Part shown: in pieces, positions 10,051 to 21,989 of the stretch
Position numbering within the stretch: the stretch's first letter is position 1
Layout: every line of letters begins with the position of its first letter
Assembly: GCF_002575655.3 (NCBI RefSeq)
Contig: NC_053040.3
Coordinates: 149,607,148-149,671,147, forward strand
Source: Aegilops tauschii subsp. strangulata
Taxonomy: Eukaryota > Streptophyta > Magnoliopsida > Poales > Poaceae
Length of the DNA stretch: 64,000 nt
Reading direction: 5' to 3'
Made by a program: the position numbers and the translations under genes
Notes under the pieces: generated by a model
What the model was told of the DNA's origin: nothing
The model's database searches: none
Seen by the model: only the letters and a program-made list of their open reading frames with translations

Positions 10051-12864
10051 GCACTATATGCCTAGCTTAATGGCTTTAAAGAAAGCGCTGCCAGGGAGAC
10101 AACCTGGAAGTTTTAGAGATTCATTTATTTCTGTTGTGTGGTTTTATAAAGTTTAAAAACAAAAATAATGTGCCAAGATTTTTCTTTAGGATGTTTACAT
10201 TGCTTGTTGGTTTGTATGGTGCAAAACAGAAACTTTGGCTGTAATGCGTGATTTTACATTTTTTTTACTGGAACATCGAACGGTTCTGAAACTTTTTTCA
10301 CTGTCTTTCTATACAAATTGTTTATTTTTCCTATTTTTCAGAATTTTTGGAGTATCAGAAGTATGGTGAATGTTCAGATTACTACAGACTGTCCTGTTTA
10401 AGACAAATTCTGTTTTTGATGAATTGTTTGCTTGTTTTGATGAAACTATCGATTTCTATCAGTGGATTAAGGCATGGAAAAGTTATATTACAGTAGCTAC
10501 AATGCAAAAACAAAATATGAATTGGTTGGCAAAAGTACTTAGAGTAGTGATTTGCTTTATTATACTAACGGATCTTACCGAACTTTCTATTGAGTTTTGT
10601 GAGGATGAAGTGTTCGAAGATCGAGGATATCTTGATATGAGGATAAGGAGGAGAGGCAAGAGCTCAAGCTTGGGGATTCCCAAGGCACCCCAAGTAAATA
10701 TTTAAGGAGACTCAGGCGTCTAAGATTGGGGATGCGCCGGAAGGCATCCCATCTTTCTTCAACAAGTATCAGTATGTTTTCGGATTCGTTTCGTTCATGC
10801 GATATGTGCAAATCTTGGAGCGTCTTTTGCATTTAGTTTTCACTTTTCTTTTATGCACCATGCTGGTATGAGATAGTCCATGGTTAATTTATAGAATGCT
10901 CTTTGCACTTCACTTATATCTTTTGAGTATGGCTTTATAGAATGCTTCATGTGCTTCACTTATATCAGTTGAAGTTTGGATTGCCTGTTTCTCTTCACAT
11001 AGAAAACCGCCATTTGTAGAATGCTCTTTTGCTTCACTTATATTTGTTAGAGCGTGGGCACATCTTTTGTAGAAAGAATTAAACTCTCTTGCTTCACTTA
11101 TATCTATTTAGAGAGTTGATAGGAACTGGTCATTCACATGGTTAGTCATAAAATCCTACATAAAACTTGTAGATCACTGAATATGATATGTTTGATTCCT
11201 TGCAACAGTTTTGCGATATAAAGATGGTGATATTAGAGTCATGCTAGTGGGTAGTTGTGGATTGTAGAAATACTTGTGTTGAAGTTTGTGATTCCCGTAG
11301 CATGCACGTATGGTGAACCGTTATGTAACGAAGTTGGAGCATGAGGTATTTATTGATTGTCTTCCTTATGAGTGGCGGTCGGGGACGAGCGATGGTCTTT
11401 TCCTACCAATCTATCCCCCTAGGAGCATGCGTGTAGTACTTTGTTTTGATGACTAACAGATTTTTGCAATAAGTATGTGAGTACTTAATGACTAATGTTG
11501 AGTCCATGGATTATACGCACTCTCACCCTTCCATCATTGCTAGCCTCTTCGGTACCGTGCATTGCCCTTTCTCACCTCGAGAGTTGGTGCAAACTTCACC
11601 GGTGCATCCAAACCCCGTGATACGATACGCTCTATCACACATAAGCCTCCTTATATCTTCCCCAAAACAACCACCATACCTACCTATCATGGCATTTCCA
11701 TAGCCATTCCGAGATATATTGCCATGCAACTTCCATCATCTTCACATACATGACTTGAGCATTTATTGTCATATTGCTTTGCATGATCATAAGACAGCTA
11801 GCATGATGTTTTCATCGCTTGTCCGTTTTTTGATGTCATTGCTACGCTAGATCATTGCACATCCCGGTACACCGCCGGAGGCATTCATATAGAGTCATAT
11901 TTTTGTTCTAGTATCGAGTTGTAATATTGAGTTGTTAGTAAATAAAAGTGTGATGATCATCATTATCAGAACATTGTCCCATGTGAGGTTATCAAAATAA
12001 AAGTGGCCAAAGAAGCCCCAGAAAAAAAGGAGAGGCCAAAGAAGCCTAAAAAAAGAGAAAAAATAAGAGAAAAGAGAGAAGGGACAATGTTACTATCCTT
12101 TTACCACACTTGTGCTTCAGAGTAGCACCATGTTCTTCATATAGAGAGTCTCTTGAGTTATCACTTTCATATACTAGTGGGAATTTTCATTATAGAACTG
12201 TGCTTGTATATTCCAACAATGGGCTTCCTCAAATGCCCTAGGTCTTCATGAGCAAGAAAGTTGGATGCACACCCACTTAGTTTCAGTTTGAGCTTTCATA
12301 CACTTATAGCTCTAGTGCATCCGTTGCACGGCAATCCCTACTCCTCACATTGATATCAATTGATGGGCATCTCCATAGCCCGTTGATTAGCCGCGTCGAT
12401 GTGAGACTTTCTCCTTTTTGTCTTCTCCACACAACCTCCACCATCATATTCTATTCCACCTATAGTGCTATGTCCATGGCTCACGCTCATGTATTGCGTG
12501 AAAGTTGAAAAGGTTTGAGAATGTCAAAAGTATGAAACAATTGCTTGGCTTGTCATCGGGGTTGTGCATGATTTGAATATTTTGTGTGGTGAAGATGGAG
12601 CATAGCCAGACCATATGATTTTGTAGGGATAACTTTCTTTGGCCATGTTATTTTGAAAAGACATGATTGCTTTATTAATATGCTTGAAGTATTATTGTCT
12701 TAATGTCAAATGATAGACTATTTCCTTGAATCACTCGTGTCTTAATATTCGTGCCCTAATTAGATTATGTGATCAAGATTATGTTTGGTAGCATTCCACA
12801 TCAAAAATTATCTTTTTTATCATTTACCTACTCGAGGACGAGCAGGAATTAAGCTTGGGGATGC
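10051..12864 (+). other. Noncoding internal region of B with short repeats and purine tract
   Basis: No gene is recognised. Between about 10905 and 11105 the string CTTCACTTATAT recurs four times (10908, 10954, 11032, 11092) within related AT-rich text. At 12000-12085 there is a purine-rich A/G tract. The final purine string AAGCTTGGGGATGC before 12865 is the polypurine tract. Confidence 0.6.
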
Positions 12865-14396
12865 TGATACGTCTCCGTCATATCTATAATTTTTGATTGT
12901 TCCATGCCAATATTCTACAACTTTCATATACTTTTGGCAACTTTTTATACTATTTTTGGGACTAACATATTGATCCAGTGCCCAATGCAGTTCCTGTTTG
13001 TTGCATGTTTTTTGTTTCACTGAAAATCCATATCAAACAGCGTCCAAACGGGATAAAAACTGACGGAGATTTTTTTGGAATATATGTGATTTTTGGGAAG
13101 AAAAATCAACGCGAGACGATGCCCGAGGGGGCCACGAGGCAGGGGGCGCGCCCCAGGGGGGTGGGCGTGCCCCTGACCCTCGTGGCCACCCCGTAAGGCG
13201 GTTGGTGCCCTTCTTTCGCCGCAAGAAAGCCAATATTCGGATAAAAATCGTCTTCAAATTTCAATCCAATCGGAGTTATGGATCTCCGGGAATATAAGAA
13301 ACGGTGAAAGGCCAGAATCAGGGAGCGGGGAAACAGAGAGAGACAGAGAGACATATCCAATATAAGAGGGGCTCTCGCCCCTCCGCTGCCATGGAAGCCA
13401 TGGACCAGGGGGTAAACCCTTCTCCCATCTAGGGGGAAGGTCAAGGAAGAATAAGAAGGAGGGGGGCCCTCTCCCCCTCTCACCCTGTGGCGCCGGAACG
13501 CCGCCGGGGCCATCATCGTGTGACGGAGATCTACACCAACACCTCCGTCATCTTCATCAACATCTTCATCACCTTCCCCCATCTATCTACAGCGGTCCAC
13601 TCTCCCGCAACCCGGTGTACCCTCTACTTGAACATGGTGCTTTATGCTTCATATTATTATCCAATGATGTGTGCCATCCTATGATGTCTGAGTAGATTTT
13701 CATTGTCCTATCGGTAATTGGTGAATTGATATGATTGGTTTAATTTGCTTGTGGTTATGTTGTTGTCCTTTGGTGCCCATCATATGAGCGCGCGCGTGGA
13801 TCACACCATAGGGTTAGTTTTATGTTGATAGGACTATGTATTGGAGGGCAAGAGTGACAGAAGCTTCAACCTAGCATAGAAATTGATGCATACGAGATTG
13901 AAGGGGGACCAATATATCTTAATGCTATGGTTGGGTTTTACCTTAATGAACGTTAGTAGTTGCAGATGCTTGCTAATAGTTCCAATCATAAGTGCATAGA
14001 ATTCCAAGTCAGGGATGACATGCTAGCAGTGGTCTCTCCCACATAAAACTTGCTATCGGTCTAGTAAAGTAGTCAATCGCTTAGGGACAATTTCGCAACT
14101 CCTACCACCACTTTTCCACACTCGCTATACTAACTTTATTGCTTCTTTATCTAAACAGCCCCTACTTTTTATTTACGCGCTCTTTATTATCTTGCAAACC
14201 TATCCAAAAACACCTACAGAGTACTTCTAGTTTCATACTTGTTCTAGGTAAAGCGAACGTTAAGCGTGCGTAGAGTTGTATCGGTGGTCGATAGAACTTG
14301 AGGGAATATTTGTTCTACCTTTAGCTCCTCGTTGGGTTAGACACTCTTACTTATCGAAAGAGGCTACAATTGATCCCCTATACTTGTGGGTTATCA
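12865..14396 (+). mobile_element. 3' LTR of B
   Basis: Intact LTR of 1532 bases, from TGATACGTCTCC to GTGGGTTATCA, preceded by the polypurine tract. It contains a GC-rich block with GGGCGCGCC near 13141-13156. Short ORFs inside it (for example 13106-13582 on the minus strand) are not genes. Confidence 0.85.
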
Positions 14397-14594
14397 CTGC
14401 CACGGGAGGGTAGGACAGAAGATGTCATGCAAGTTCTTTCTATAAGCACGTATGACTATTTACGGAATACATGCCTACATTATATTGACGAACTGGAGCT
14501 AGTGCCATATCACCCTAGGTTATAACTGTCTCATGAAAAATATCGCCCAACAAGTCACCGATCCAATGCCTACGAATTTACCTTATATTGTTCT
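14397..14594 (+). mobile_element. 3' LTR of A, second part
   Basis: This stretch resumes the LTR of A after B. The order (CGGGAGGGTAGGACA, then CATGCAAGTTCTTT, then ATTTACGGAATACATGC) is that of the reverse complement of 51795-51945 in the F LTR. It stops at 14594 where a Copia LTR begins, and the last roughly 350 bases of the LTR are missing from this side. Confidence 0.75.
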
Positions 14595-16322
14595 TGTCGG
14601 GGAACGTAGTAATTTCAAAAAAATTCTTACGCACACGCAAGATCATGGTGATGCATAGCAACGAGAGGGGGGAGTGTAGTCCACGTACCCTCGTAGAAAG
14701 TAAGCGGAAGCGTTATGACAACGCGGTTTATGTAGTCGTACGCCTTCACGATCGACCGATCCTAGTACCGAAAGTACGACACCTCCGCGATCTGCACACG
14801 TTCGGCTGGGTGACGTCCCACGAACTCACGATCTAGCAGAGTGTCGAGGGAGAGCTTCGTCAGCACGACGGCGTGATGACGGTGATGATGAAGCTACCGG
14901 CGCAGGGCTTCGCCTAAGCACTATGACGATATGATCGAGGTGGATTATGGTGGAGGGGGGCACCGCACATGGCTAAGAAATCAATGATCAACTTGTGTGT
15001 CTATGGGGTGCCCCCTCCCCCGTATATAAAGGAGTGGAGGAGGGGGAGAGGGCCGGCCTCCTAGGCGCGCCCAAGGGGGGAGTCCTACTCCCGGTGGGAG
15101 TAGGATTCCCCCTTCCCAAGTTGGAGTAGGAGAGGGAAGGAAGGGGGAGAAGGAGAGAAGGAAAGGGGGGCCGGCCCCCCTCCCAATTCGGATTGGGCTT
15201 GGGGGGGCGCCCCCACCTTGGCCGCCTCCTCCTCCTTTCCACTATGGCCCATTAAGGCCCATTGACTCCCCGTGGGGTTCCGGTAACCCCTCGGTACTCC
15301 GGTATATGCCTGAACTCTCTCGAAACCTTTCCGATGTCCAAATATAGTCATCCAATATATCGATCTTTATGTCTCAGACATTTTGAGACTCCTCGGCATG
15401 TCCGTGATCATATCCGGGACTCCGAACTACCTTCGGTACATCAAAATACATAAACTCCTAATACCGATCGTCGCCGAACGTTAAGCCTGCGGACCCTACG
15501 GGTTCGAGAACTATGTAGACATGACCGAGACACGTCTCCGGTCAATAACCAATAGTGGAACATGGATGTTCATATTGGCTCCCACATATTCTACAAAGAT
15601 CTTTATTGGTCAAACCGCATAACAACATACGTTGTTCCCTTTGTCATCGGTATGTTACTTGCCCGAGATTCGATCGTCGGTATCTCAATACCTAGTTCAA
15701 TCTCGTTACCGGCAAGTCTCTTTACTCGTTCCGAAATGCATCATCCCGCAACTAACTCATTAGTCACATTGCTTGCAAGGCTTATAGTGATGTGCATTAC
15801 CGAGAGGGCCCAGAGATACCTCTCCGACAATCGGAGTGACAAATCCTAATCTCGATCTATGCCAACTCAACAAGTACCAACGGAGACACCTGTAGAGCAC
15901 CTTTATAATCACCCAGTTACGTTGTGACGTTTGGTAGCACACAGAGTGTTCCTCCGGTATTCGGGAGTTGCATAATCTCATAGTCATAGGAACATGTATA
16001 AGTTATGAAGAAAGCAATAGCAACATACTAAACGATCAAATGCTAAGCTAACGGAATGGGTCAAGTCAATCACATCATTCTCTACTGATGTGATCCCGTT
16101 AATCAAATGACAACTCATGTCTATGGCTAGGAAACTTAACCATCTTTGATTCAACGAGCTAGTCAAGTAGAGGCATACTAGTGACACTCTGTTTGTCTAT
16201 GTATTCACACATGCATCAAGTTTCCGGTTAATACAATTCTAGCATGAATAATAAACATTTATCATGATATAAGGAAATATAAATAACAACTTTATTATTG
16301 CCTCTAGGGCATATTTCCTTCA
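14595..16322 (-). mobile_element. 3' LTR of Copia element G (BARE/Angela-like)
   Basis: On the minus strand it runs from TGAAGGAAATATGCCCTAGAGG to CGTTCCCCGACA, 1728 bases, with TG...CA ends. A polypurine tract with the AGTGCAAGTGGGAGAC pattern lies next to it at 16323-16344. These ends are those of the BARE/WIS/Angela group of Triticeae Copia elements. It also holds a GC-rich block with GGCGCGCC around 15064. It is inserted in the LTR of A; the matching far end is lost, so no target duplication can be read. Confidence 0.85.
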
Positions 16323-16419
16323 GTCTCCCACTTGCACTAGAGTCAATAATCTAGATTACACAGTAATGATTCTAACACCCATGGAGTCTTGGTGTTGATC
16401 ATGTTGTGCTCATGAGAGA

Positions 16420-17062
16420 AGCTTAGTCAATGGGCTGCAACATTCAGATCCGTATGTATCTTGCAATCTATATGTCTCCCTCCTTGACTTGATCGCGGAT
16501 GGAATTGAAGCGTCTCTTGATGTGCTTGGTTCTCTTGAGAAATCTGGATTCCTTTGCCAAGGAAATTGCACCAGTATTGTCACAAAAGATTTTCATTGGA
16601 CCCGATGCACTAGGTATGACACCTAGATCGGATATGAACTCCTTCATCTAGACTCCTTCATTTGCTGCTTCCGAAGCAGCTATGTACTCCGCTTCACACG
16701 TAGATCCCGCCATGACGCTTTGCTTAGAACTGCAGCAACTGACAGCTCCACCGTTCAATATAAATACGTATCCGGTTTGTGACTTAGAGTCATCCGGATC
16801 AGTGTCAAAGCTTGCATCGACGTAACCATTTACAACGAGCTCTTTGTCACCTCCATAAACGAGAAACATATCCTTAGTCCTTTTCATGTATTTTAGGATG
16901 TTCTTGACCGCTGTGCAGTGATCCACTCCTGGATTACTTTGGTACCTCCCTGCTAAACTAATAGCAAGGCACACATCAGGTCTGGTACACAGCATTGCAT
17001 ACATGATAAAGCCTATGGTTGAAGCATAGGGAACACCTTTCATTTTCTCTCTATCTTCTATA
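16420..17062 (-). pseudogene. Copia G: RNase H region
   Basis: The longest open piece, 16648-17043, carries the Copia RNase H pattern: LVYGG, VNGYVDASFDTD with acidic residues, then SSKQSVMAGSTCEAEYIA. It follows the RT on the same strand. In-frame stops lie between it and the RT (near 17080) and after it (16648). The downstream part toward the LTR still reads as Copia tail in pieces. In the family this domain removes the RNA template during reverse transcription. Not functional as it stands. Confidence 0.8.
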
Positions 17063-17079
17063 GTGGTCGGGCATTGAGT

Positions 17080-17892
17080 CTAACTCAACTTCACACCTTG
17101 TAACACAGGCAAGAACCCTTTCTTTGCTTGATCCATTTTGAACTTCTTCAAAACTTTATCAAGGTATGTGCTTTGTGAAAGTCCAATTAAGCGTCTCGAT
17201 CTATCTCTATAGATCTTGATGCCCAATATATAAGCAGCTTCACCGAGTTCTTTCATTGGAAAACTCTTGTTCAAGTATCCTTTTATGCTATCCAGAAATT
17301 CTATATCATTTGCAATCAACAATATGTCATCCACATATAATATTAGAAATACTACAGAGCTCTCACTCACTTTCTTGTAAATACAGGCTTCTCCAAAAGT
17401 CTGTATAAAACCATATACTTTGATCACACTATCAAAACGTTTATTCCAACTCCGAGATGCTTGCACCAGTCCATAAATGGATCGCTGGAGCTTGCACACT
17501 TTGTTAGCATCCTTTGGATCAATAAAACCTTCAGGTTGCATCATATACAACTCTTCTTCCAGAAATCCATTCAGGAATGCAGTCTGTACATCCATTTGCC
17601 AAATTTCATAATCATAAAATGTAGCAATTGCTAACATGATTCGGACGGACTTAAGCATCGCTACAGGTGAGAAGGTCTCATCGTAGTCAACTCCTTGAAC
17701 TTGTCGAAAACCTTTCACAACAAGTCGAGCTTTGTAGACAGTAACATTACCGTCAGCGTCAGTCTTCTTCTTGAAGATCCATTCATTCTTGATGGCTTGC
17801 CGATCATCGGGCAAGTCAACCAAAGTCCACACTTTGTTCTCATACATGGATCCCATCTCAGATTTCATGGCTTCAAGCCATTTCGCGGACCA
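17080..17892 (-). pseudogene. Copia G: reverse transcriptase
   Basis: A 262-residue open piece has the Copia RT motifs in order: WIFKKKTDADG, YKARLVVKGF, DVQTAFLNG, the catalytic LYVDDILL, and LGIKIYRDR. The frame is unbroken from 17868 to 17080, then meets a stop. Upstream coding sequence ends abruptly near 17890, where the sequence switches to a Copia piece on the opposite strand. The gag, protease and integrase of this copy are therefore missing. Confidence 0.85.
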
Positions 17893-19008
17893 TGCCTCAT
17901 GGGCAAGATGACTAAAACTCCGTTCTCCGGAACAATGGAGCGAGCCACTGACTTATTGGAAATAATACATACCGATGTATGCGGTCCGATGAGTGTTGAG
18001 GCTCGCAGCGGGTATCGTTATTTTCTGACCTTCACAGATGATTTGACCAGATATGGGTATATCTACTTGATGAAACACAAGTCTGAAAAATTTGAAAAGT
18101 TCAAAGAATTTCAGAGTGAAGTGGAGAATCATCGTAACAAGAAAATAAAGTTTCTACGATGTGATCGCGGAGGCGAATATTTGAGTTACAAGTTTGGCCT
18201 TCATTTAAAACAATGTGGAATAGTTTCGCAACTCATGCCACGTGGAACACCACAGCGTAATGGTGTGTCCGAACGTCGTAACCATACTTTATTAGATATG
18301 GTGCGGTCTATGATGTCTCTTACCGATTTACCACTATCGTTTTGGGGTTATGCATTAGAGACAACTGCATTCACGTTAAATAGGGCACCATCTAAATCCG
18401 TTGAGACGAGACCGTATGAACTGTGGTTTGGCAAGAAACCTAAGTTGTCGTTTCTTAAAGTTTGGGGTTGCGATGCTTATGTGAAAAAGCTTCAGCCTAA
18501 CAAGCTCGAACCCAAATCGGAGAAGTGCGTCTTCATAGGATACCCAAAAGAAACTGTTGGGTACACCTTCTACCACAAATCGGAAGGCAAGATCTTTGTT
18601 GCTAAGAATAGATCCTTTCTAGAGAAGGAGTTTCTCTCGAAGGAAGTGAGTGGGAGGAAAGTAGAACTTAATGAGGTAATTGCACCTTCTCTCGAATTGG
18701 AAAGTAGCTCATCACAGAAAACCGTTCCCATGATGCCTACACCAACTAGAGAGGAAGCTAATGATGATGATCATGAAACTTCAGATCAAGTTACTACTGG
18801 ACTTCGTAGGTCAACCAGAACACATTCCGCTCCAGAGTGGTATGGTAATCCTGTCTTGGAAGTCACGTTATTGGACCATGGTGAACCTACGAACTATGAA
18901 GAAGCTATGATAAGCCCAGATTCCGACAGATGGCTTGACGCCATGAAATCTGAGATAGGATCCGTATATAAGAACAAAGTATGGACTTTGGTGGACAACA
19001 TAAGGTTC
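17893..19008 (+). pseudogene. Copia integrase core to start of RT, opposite orientation
   Basis: Open frame with the end of the GAG-pre-integrase region (CLMGKMTKTPF), then the integrase core: first Asp in IIHTDVCGPM, second Asp in LRCDRGGEY, Glu in NGVSERRNHTLLD. The C-terminal region has FIGYPKE and a linker, then the first residues of the RT region (WLDAMKSEIGSVYKNKVWTLVD), where homology stops at about 19008. Catalytic residues are present but both ends of the polyprotein are missing. The left edge abuts the minus-strand Copia RT at 17888-17892. It is probably a second copy of the same family, not part of G. Confidence 0.85.
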
Positions 19009-20059
19009 CGTTAAACCTGTCGTTCGTCCAACCATTTTATAGACCTTCCCACTTCCTTTATTTTTGTTTTCATTAATCCTATATCTGAATTTTCTCCCAC
19101 TTTCTTTTTCGATGTAATCTGAGTTTTCTCCCAGTACTTTTCCCGAGAACCAACTCAACTGTCCCACGTCTAGCCTAAAAAATAATAATACCCCACGTCC
19201 TATTAACTCATCAAATTAAAATGATATTTTATTTCGTAAATCGAAAGTTCTTACAAAATAATAATAATAATTGTTTATATATAACTTGGCAAGTTAACTC
19301 CTGGTGATTGTGTACATAAGCTTGCAAAGATTTTACTGACCAATGCAGTAATAGACGTGCAATCATGTGTTTATGTTTTTATAACATTTCTCCGTCCAGC
19401 CCAACATGATATTTTCACCCAATCCAGCAAGTCCGGATTTCGAGAAAAATGCAAATGGGCTTTAAATACTACCATAATATATAAACGGGCTGCATAGATG
19501 CTACATCATTGTTTCACCCAGCCCTCCAAATGGACTAAAAAACCAAATGGACTGGCTGACATGTGGGCCAGCAGGTCGAAGCCTAAGCACTTTCGCAAAA
19601 ATTAAAAATACAAAGTTTGAAGCCTAAGCAAGGCGTTGGATTTACATCCAACGGTCGGCATTCTTCTTCAATCTCTCGTCTTCTTCCCCCAGCGCTGCCG
19701 GGACCGCCTACTTCAGCCTTCGGCGTCTAGCGACGGTGTTTTGCACGCCTCGCAGCGAAACGCTACCCCGCCGATGGCCAGGCCATCCCTCCATTCCTCC
19801 GCACCTCTTGTTATTCTCTGCTGAGTGTAGGCCCACCCCGCACCCAAACCAGTCACGTTGACCACTCCTCTCCGTCTGCGACTCCACTTCTGCATCTTCC
19901 CCATCTCCGGGGCGTTCCAGTCTGCGACCTCGGTGTCGTCCATCGGCTTGGTGCGGGGTGTGGCCAACGTGGTCAACAAACAAGAGTCATCGGAAGATGA
20001 CTGTACGTGGAGAGGCTGACAGTGGGGACGCACCACGCCCATGGACGCATGCATGCAAC
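19009..20059. other. Unassigned sequence between Copia and CACTA fragments
   Basis: AT-rich at 19200-19500, GC-richer at 19620-20050. I recognise no gene. It may belong to the body of the CACTA element that ends at 21832, because no other boundary is visible, but this is inference. Confidence 0.4.
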
Positions 20060-20102
20060 TGCATCCTTTTTACACTAAAAATAATGTTTTCTTCCCCTGA
20101 GA

Positions 20103-20260
20103 GCTGGGACCGACCAGCTACATCTTCGCATGCAAGGAAGTGCGTCCTTATTACGAAAAAAACGATTCTTCCCCCTGACAGCTGGGACCCACCAGCTATA
20201 TCTTCGCACGCAAGGAAGTGCGTCCTTATCCTCCCTGACAGCTGGGACCCACCCGGTCGA
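20103..20260. repeat. Two to three copies of a 60-78 bp repeat
   Basis: GCTGGGACC recurs at 20103, 20181 and 20241, each followed by CACCAGCTAYATCTTCGCA-like text and AAGGAAGTGCGTCCTTAT in the first two. Confidence 0.8.
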
Positions 20261-20589
20261 AGCGTACGTAGCATTATCTGTGTACATACCGGTCGATCGG
20301 TCTGTCTGCCACAATTAACCGTGGCCGAGTAAGGAGCGATAGCAGTTCAAGCAGTCCAGTCAAAACCGTGTACACGTACGTATAGCTAGATGCCAAAATA
20401 TACGGCCACGTACATACATACGGGCGGGGTCTCGAACGCCTACTCGCGCATACATATGGCCAGAGCTCGTGTACATGGAGAGGCAGCGATAGCATCGTGT
20501 TCATCGGCAGCCAACCGGCTGGGTCGGAAAGGAGAAATTGTGCCGTCATGTTCATCGGGAACCAACCGGCTTGGACGGAACAGTCGATC

Positions 20590-20870
20590 GGAAGGAGGCC
20601 TGGCGTACCGCAGAACGGAGGAAACGGCCTTGTGTTCGACCACCTACGGTGGAAACGAGATCCTGTTCACCAGGAGGGGTGTGGCGTAACGCAAAACGGA
20701 GGAAACGGACTTCTCTTGGACCTTCTACAGTCGAAACGGGGTCCTGTTGATCGGGAGGGGTGTGGCGTACCGCAAAATGGAGGAATGGACTTGTGTTGGA
20801 GCGCTACAGTCGAAACGGGGGTCCTGTTCATCAGGAGGGGTGTGGCGTACCGCAAAATGGGACTCAACGG
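20590..20870. repeat. 81-bp tandem repeat, about 3.4 copies
   Basis: TGGCGTA occurs at 20601, 20682, 20763 and 20843, spacing 81, 81 and 80. Units share an ACGGAGGAAACGG block and a TCCTGTT block. Confidence 0.85.
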
Positions 20871-20874
20871 GCTA

Positions 20875-21320
20875 CTATTCATCTCCACCGTCGACCTCCT
20901 CCACCTCCACAGGCTACTGTTCATCCACCGTCGACCTCCTCCAGCCTCCACCTGCGACTGTTCATCCACGGGCTCTTGTTAATCCAGCCTCCACTGCTCC
21001 TCCACCGGCTACTGTTCAACCAGCCCTCTCCACGGGGTCCTGTTCAACCACCCCTCCATGGGCTACTGTTCATCCAACCCTCCATCAGCTACTGTTCAAC
21101 CAGCCCTCTACGGGGTCCTGTTCATCCATCCCTCCACGGGGTCCTGTTCATCCAGCCCTCCACGGGGTCCTGTTCATCCACCCCCAACCGGCTCAGTCGA
21201 TCAGGGTCCTGTTCATCCAGCGGCAACGGCCTCTACTACCACAGGGTCCTGTTCATCCAACCCCCCATCGGGAACTGTTCATCCAACCCCCCCCCCCCAA
21301 CAACGCTCACTGTTCATCAA
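20875..21320. repeat. Short-period repeats of CTGTTCATCC type
   Basis: The string CTGTTCAWCC recurs more than a dozen times, spaced roughly 20-40 bases, alternating GGCTACTGTTCA and GGGGTCCTGTTCA forms, with a C run at 21288-21298. The long ORFs here (20497-20982, 20747-21385) arise from the repeats and encode low-complexity Ser/Pro/His text. Confidence 0.85.
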
Positions 21321-21832
21321 GAGGCCGCAGGTTCAATCGGCTTCAGTTAGCAGCAGTAGCGAAGGAATCGCTCGATCGGGTTTAGTTAACAGTCAGATCG
21401 ATCGATCGCTCAGGTTCAGTAACGCGTAGCCAGCAGTGCAATCGCTCGGGTTCAGTAGGCGAATGCCTCGCTCGGGTTCGGTTAGAGCCCAACGCCTCGC
21501 ACCCACGCGCGTACCTGTACGAGAGAAACGCGCATCGCTCGGCCCCCGACCACCCACCGTAACCGGGAACTCCCTGATATTTTCCTCGCCCTCGCTTCTA
21601 CCACGGTATTTTCCGTCATGGACGGCCCAAAGAATGTCATGCAGCTGTGTCTCCGGCCCGCTCAGGACGAAAAGCCCGTTTTCTGTCATGATTTTTTGTC
21701 ATAGAAGTAGGAGCCCAACACATCTATGATGATACCAGGTTTTGTCACAATTATTGTCATAGAAGTGTCATAAGCATGACAATTTTTTTTCATTCGGCCC
21801 AAAATGTCACAGATGTGTCTTTTTTTATAGTG

Positions 21833-21982
21833 CTCCATGCTTTCGTTTTTGAAACGGGGAGGAACTGATTCATCTTCATCCTCTTCGGAGGTCCAGCTAT
21901 AGTGCTCCACATCCCCATAAGTCTTGCGGTTTGCGATGAAATCAGCAACATAGCGCTCACCCTCAGAGTCTTGGGACGACAT
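21833..21982 (-). pseudogene. Element E downstream ORF, N-terminal fragment
   Basis: On the minus strand an ATG at 21982 opens a frame (MSSQDSEGERYVADF) that ends where the CACTA element begins. It has acidic and aromatic residues and no known domain. It follows pol as the extra ORF does in Athila-type elements, and is probably the N-terminal counterpart of the ORF at 3-863. About 50 residues remain. Confidence 0.6.
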
Positions 21983-21989
21983 ATTTTCA

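Larger units (their letters stand above)
3856..14396 (+). mobile_element. Non-autonomous Gypsy-like LTR retrotransposon B
   Basis: Complete element bounded by LTRs starting TGATACGTCTCC and ending ACTTGTGGGTTATCA. The 5' LTR is 3856-5344 plus 8565-8590 (interrupted by a Helitron) and the 3' LTR is 12865-14396, about 1.5 kb each and roughly 95 percent alike in the first 130 bases compared by eye. A primer-binding site follows the 5' LTR and a purine tract precedes the 3' LTR. The internal 4.3 kb holds only degenerate coding traces and no RT, RNase H or integrase, so mobility would have needed enzymes from a relative. Element B is inserted in the 3' LTR of A in the same orientation. Confidence 0.85.
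20060..21832 (-). mobile_element. CACTA-type DNA transposon end with subterminal repeats
   Basis: Read on the minus strand the element starts CACTATAAAAAAAGACAC at 21832, then the short strings TGTGACATTTTGGGCC and TCATGCTTATGACAC, which fit CACTA termini of grasses. It interrupts the ORF of E exactly at 21833, where flank CTC could be one copy of a 3-bp target duplication. Inside are layered tandem repeats, usual for CACTA subterminal regions. No transposase is seen and the opposite terminus was not found, so the element is truncated or non-autonomous. The left limit is arbitrary. Confidence 0.65.

Noticed and set aside
20497..21385. Long overlapping ORFs on the + strand
   Set aside because: They follow the tandem repeats and give low-complexity text in several frames at once; no start context or domain.
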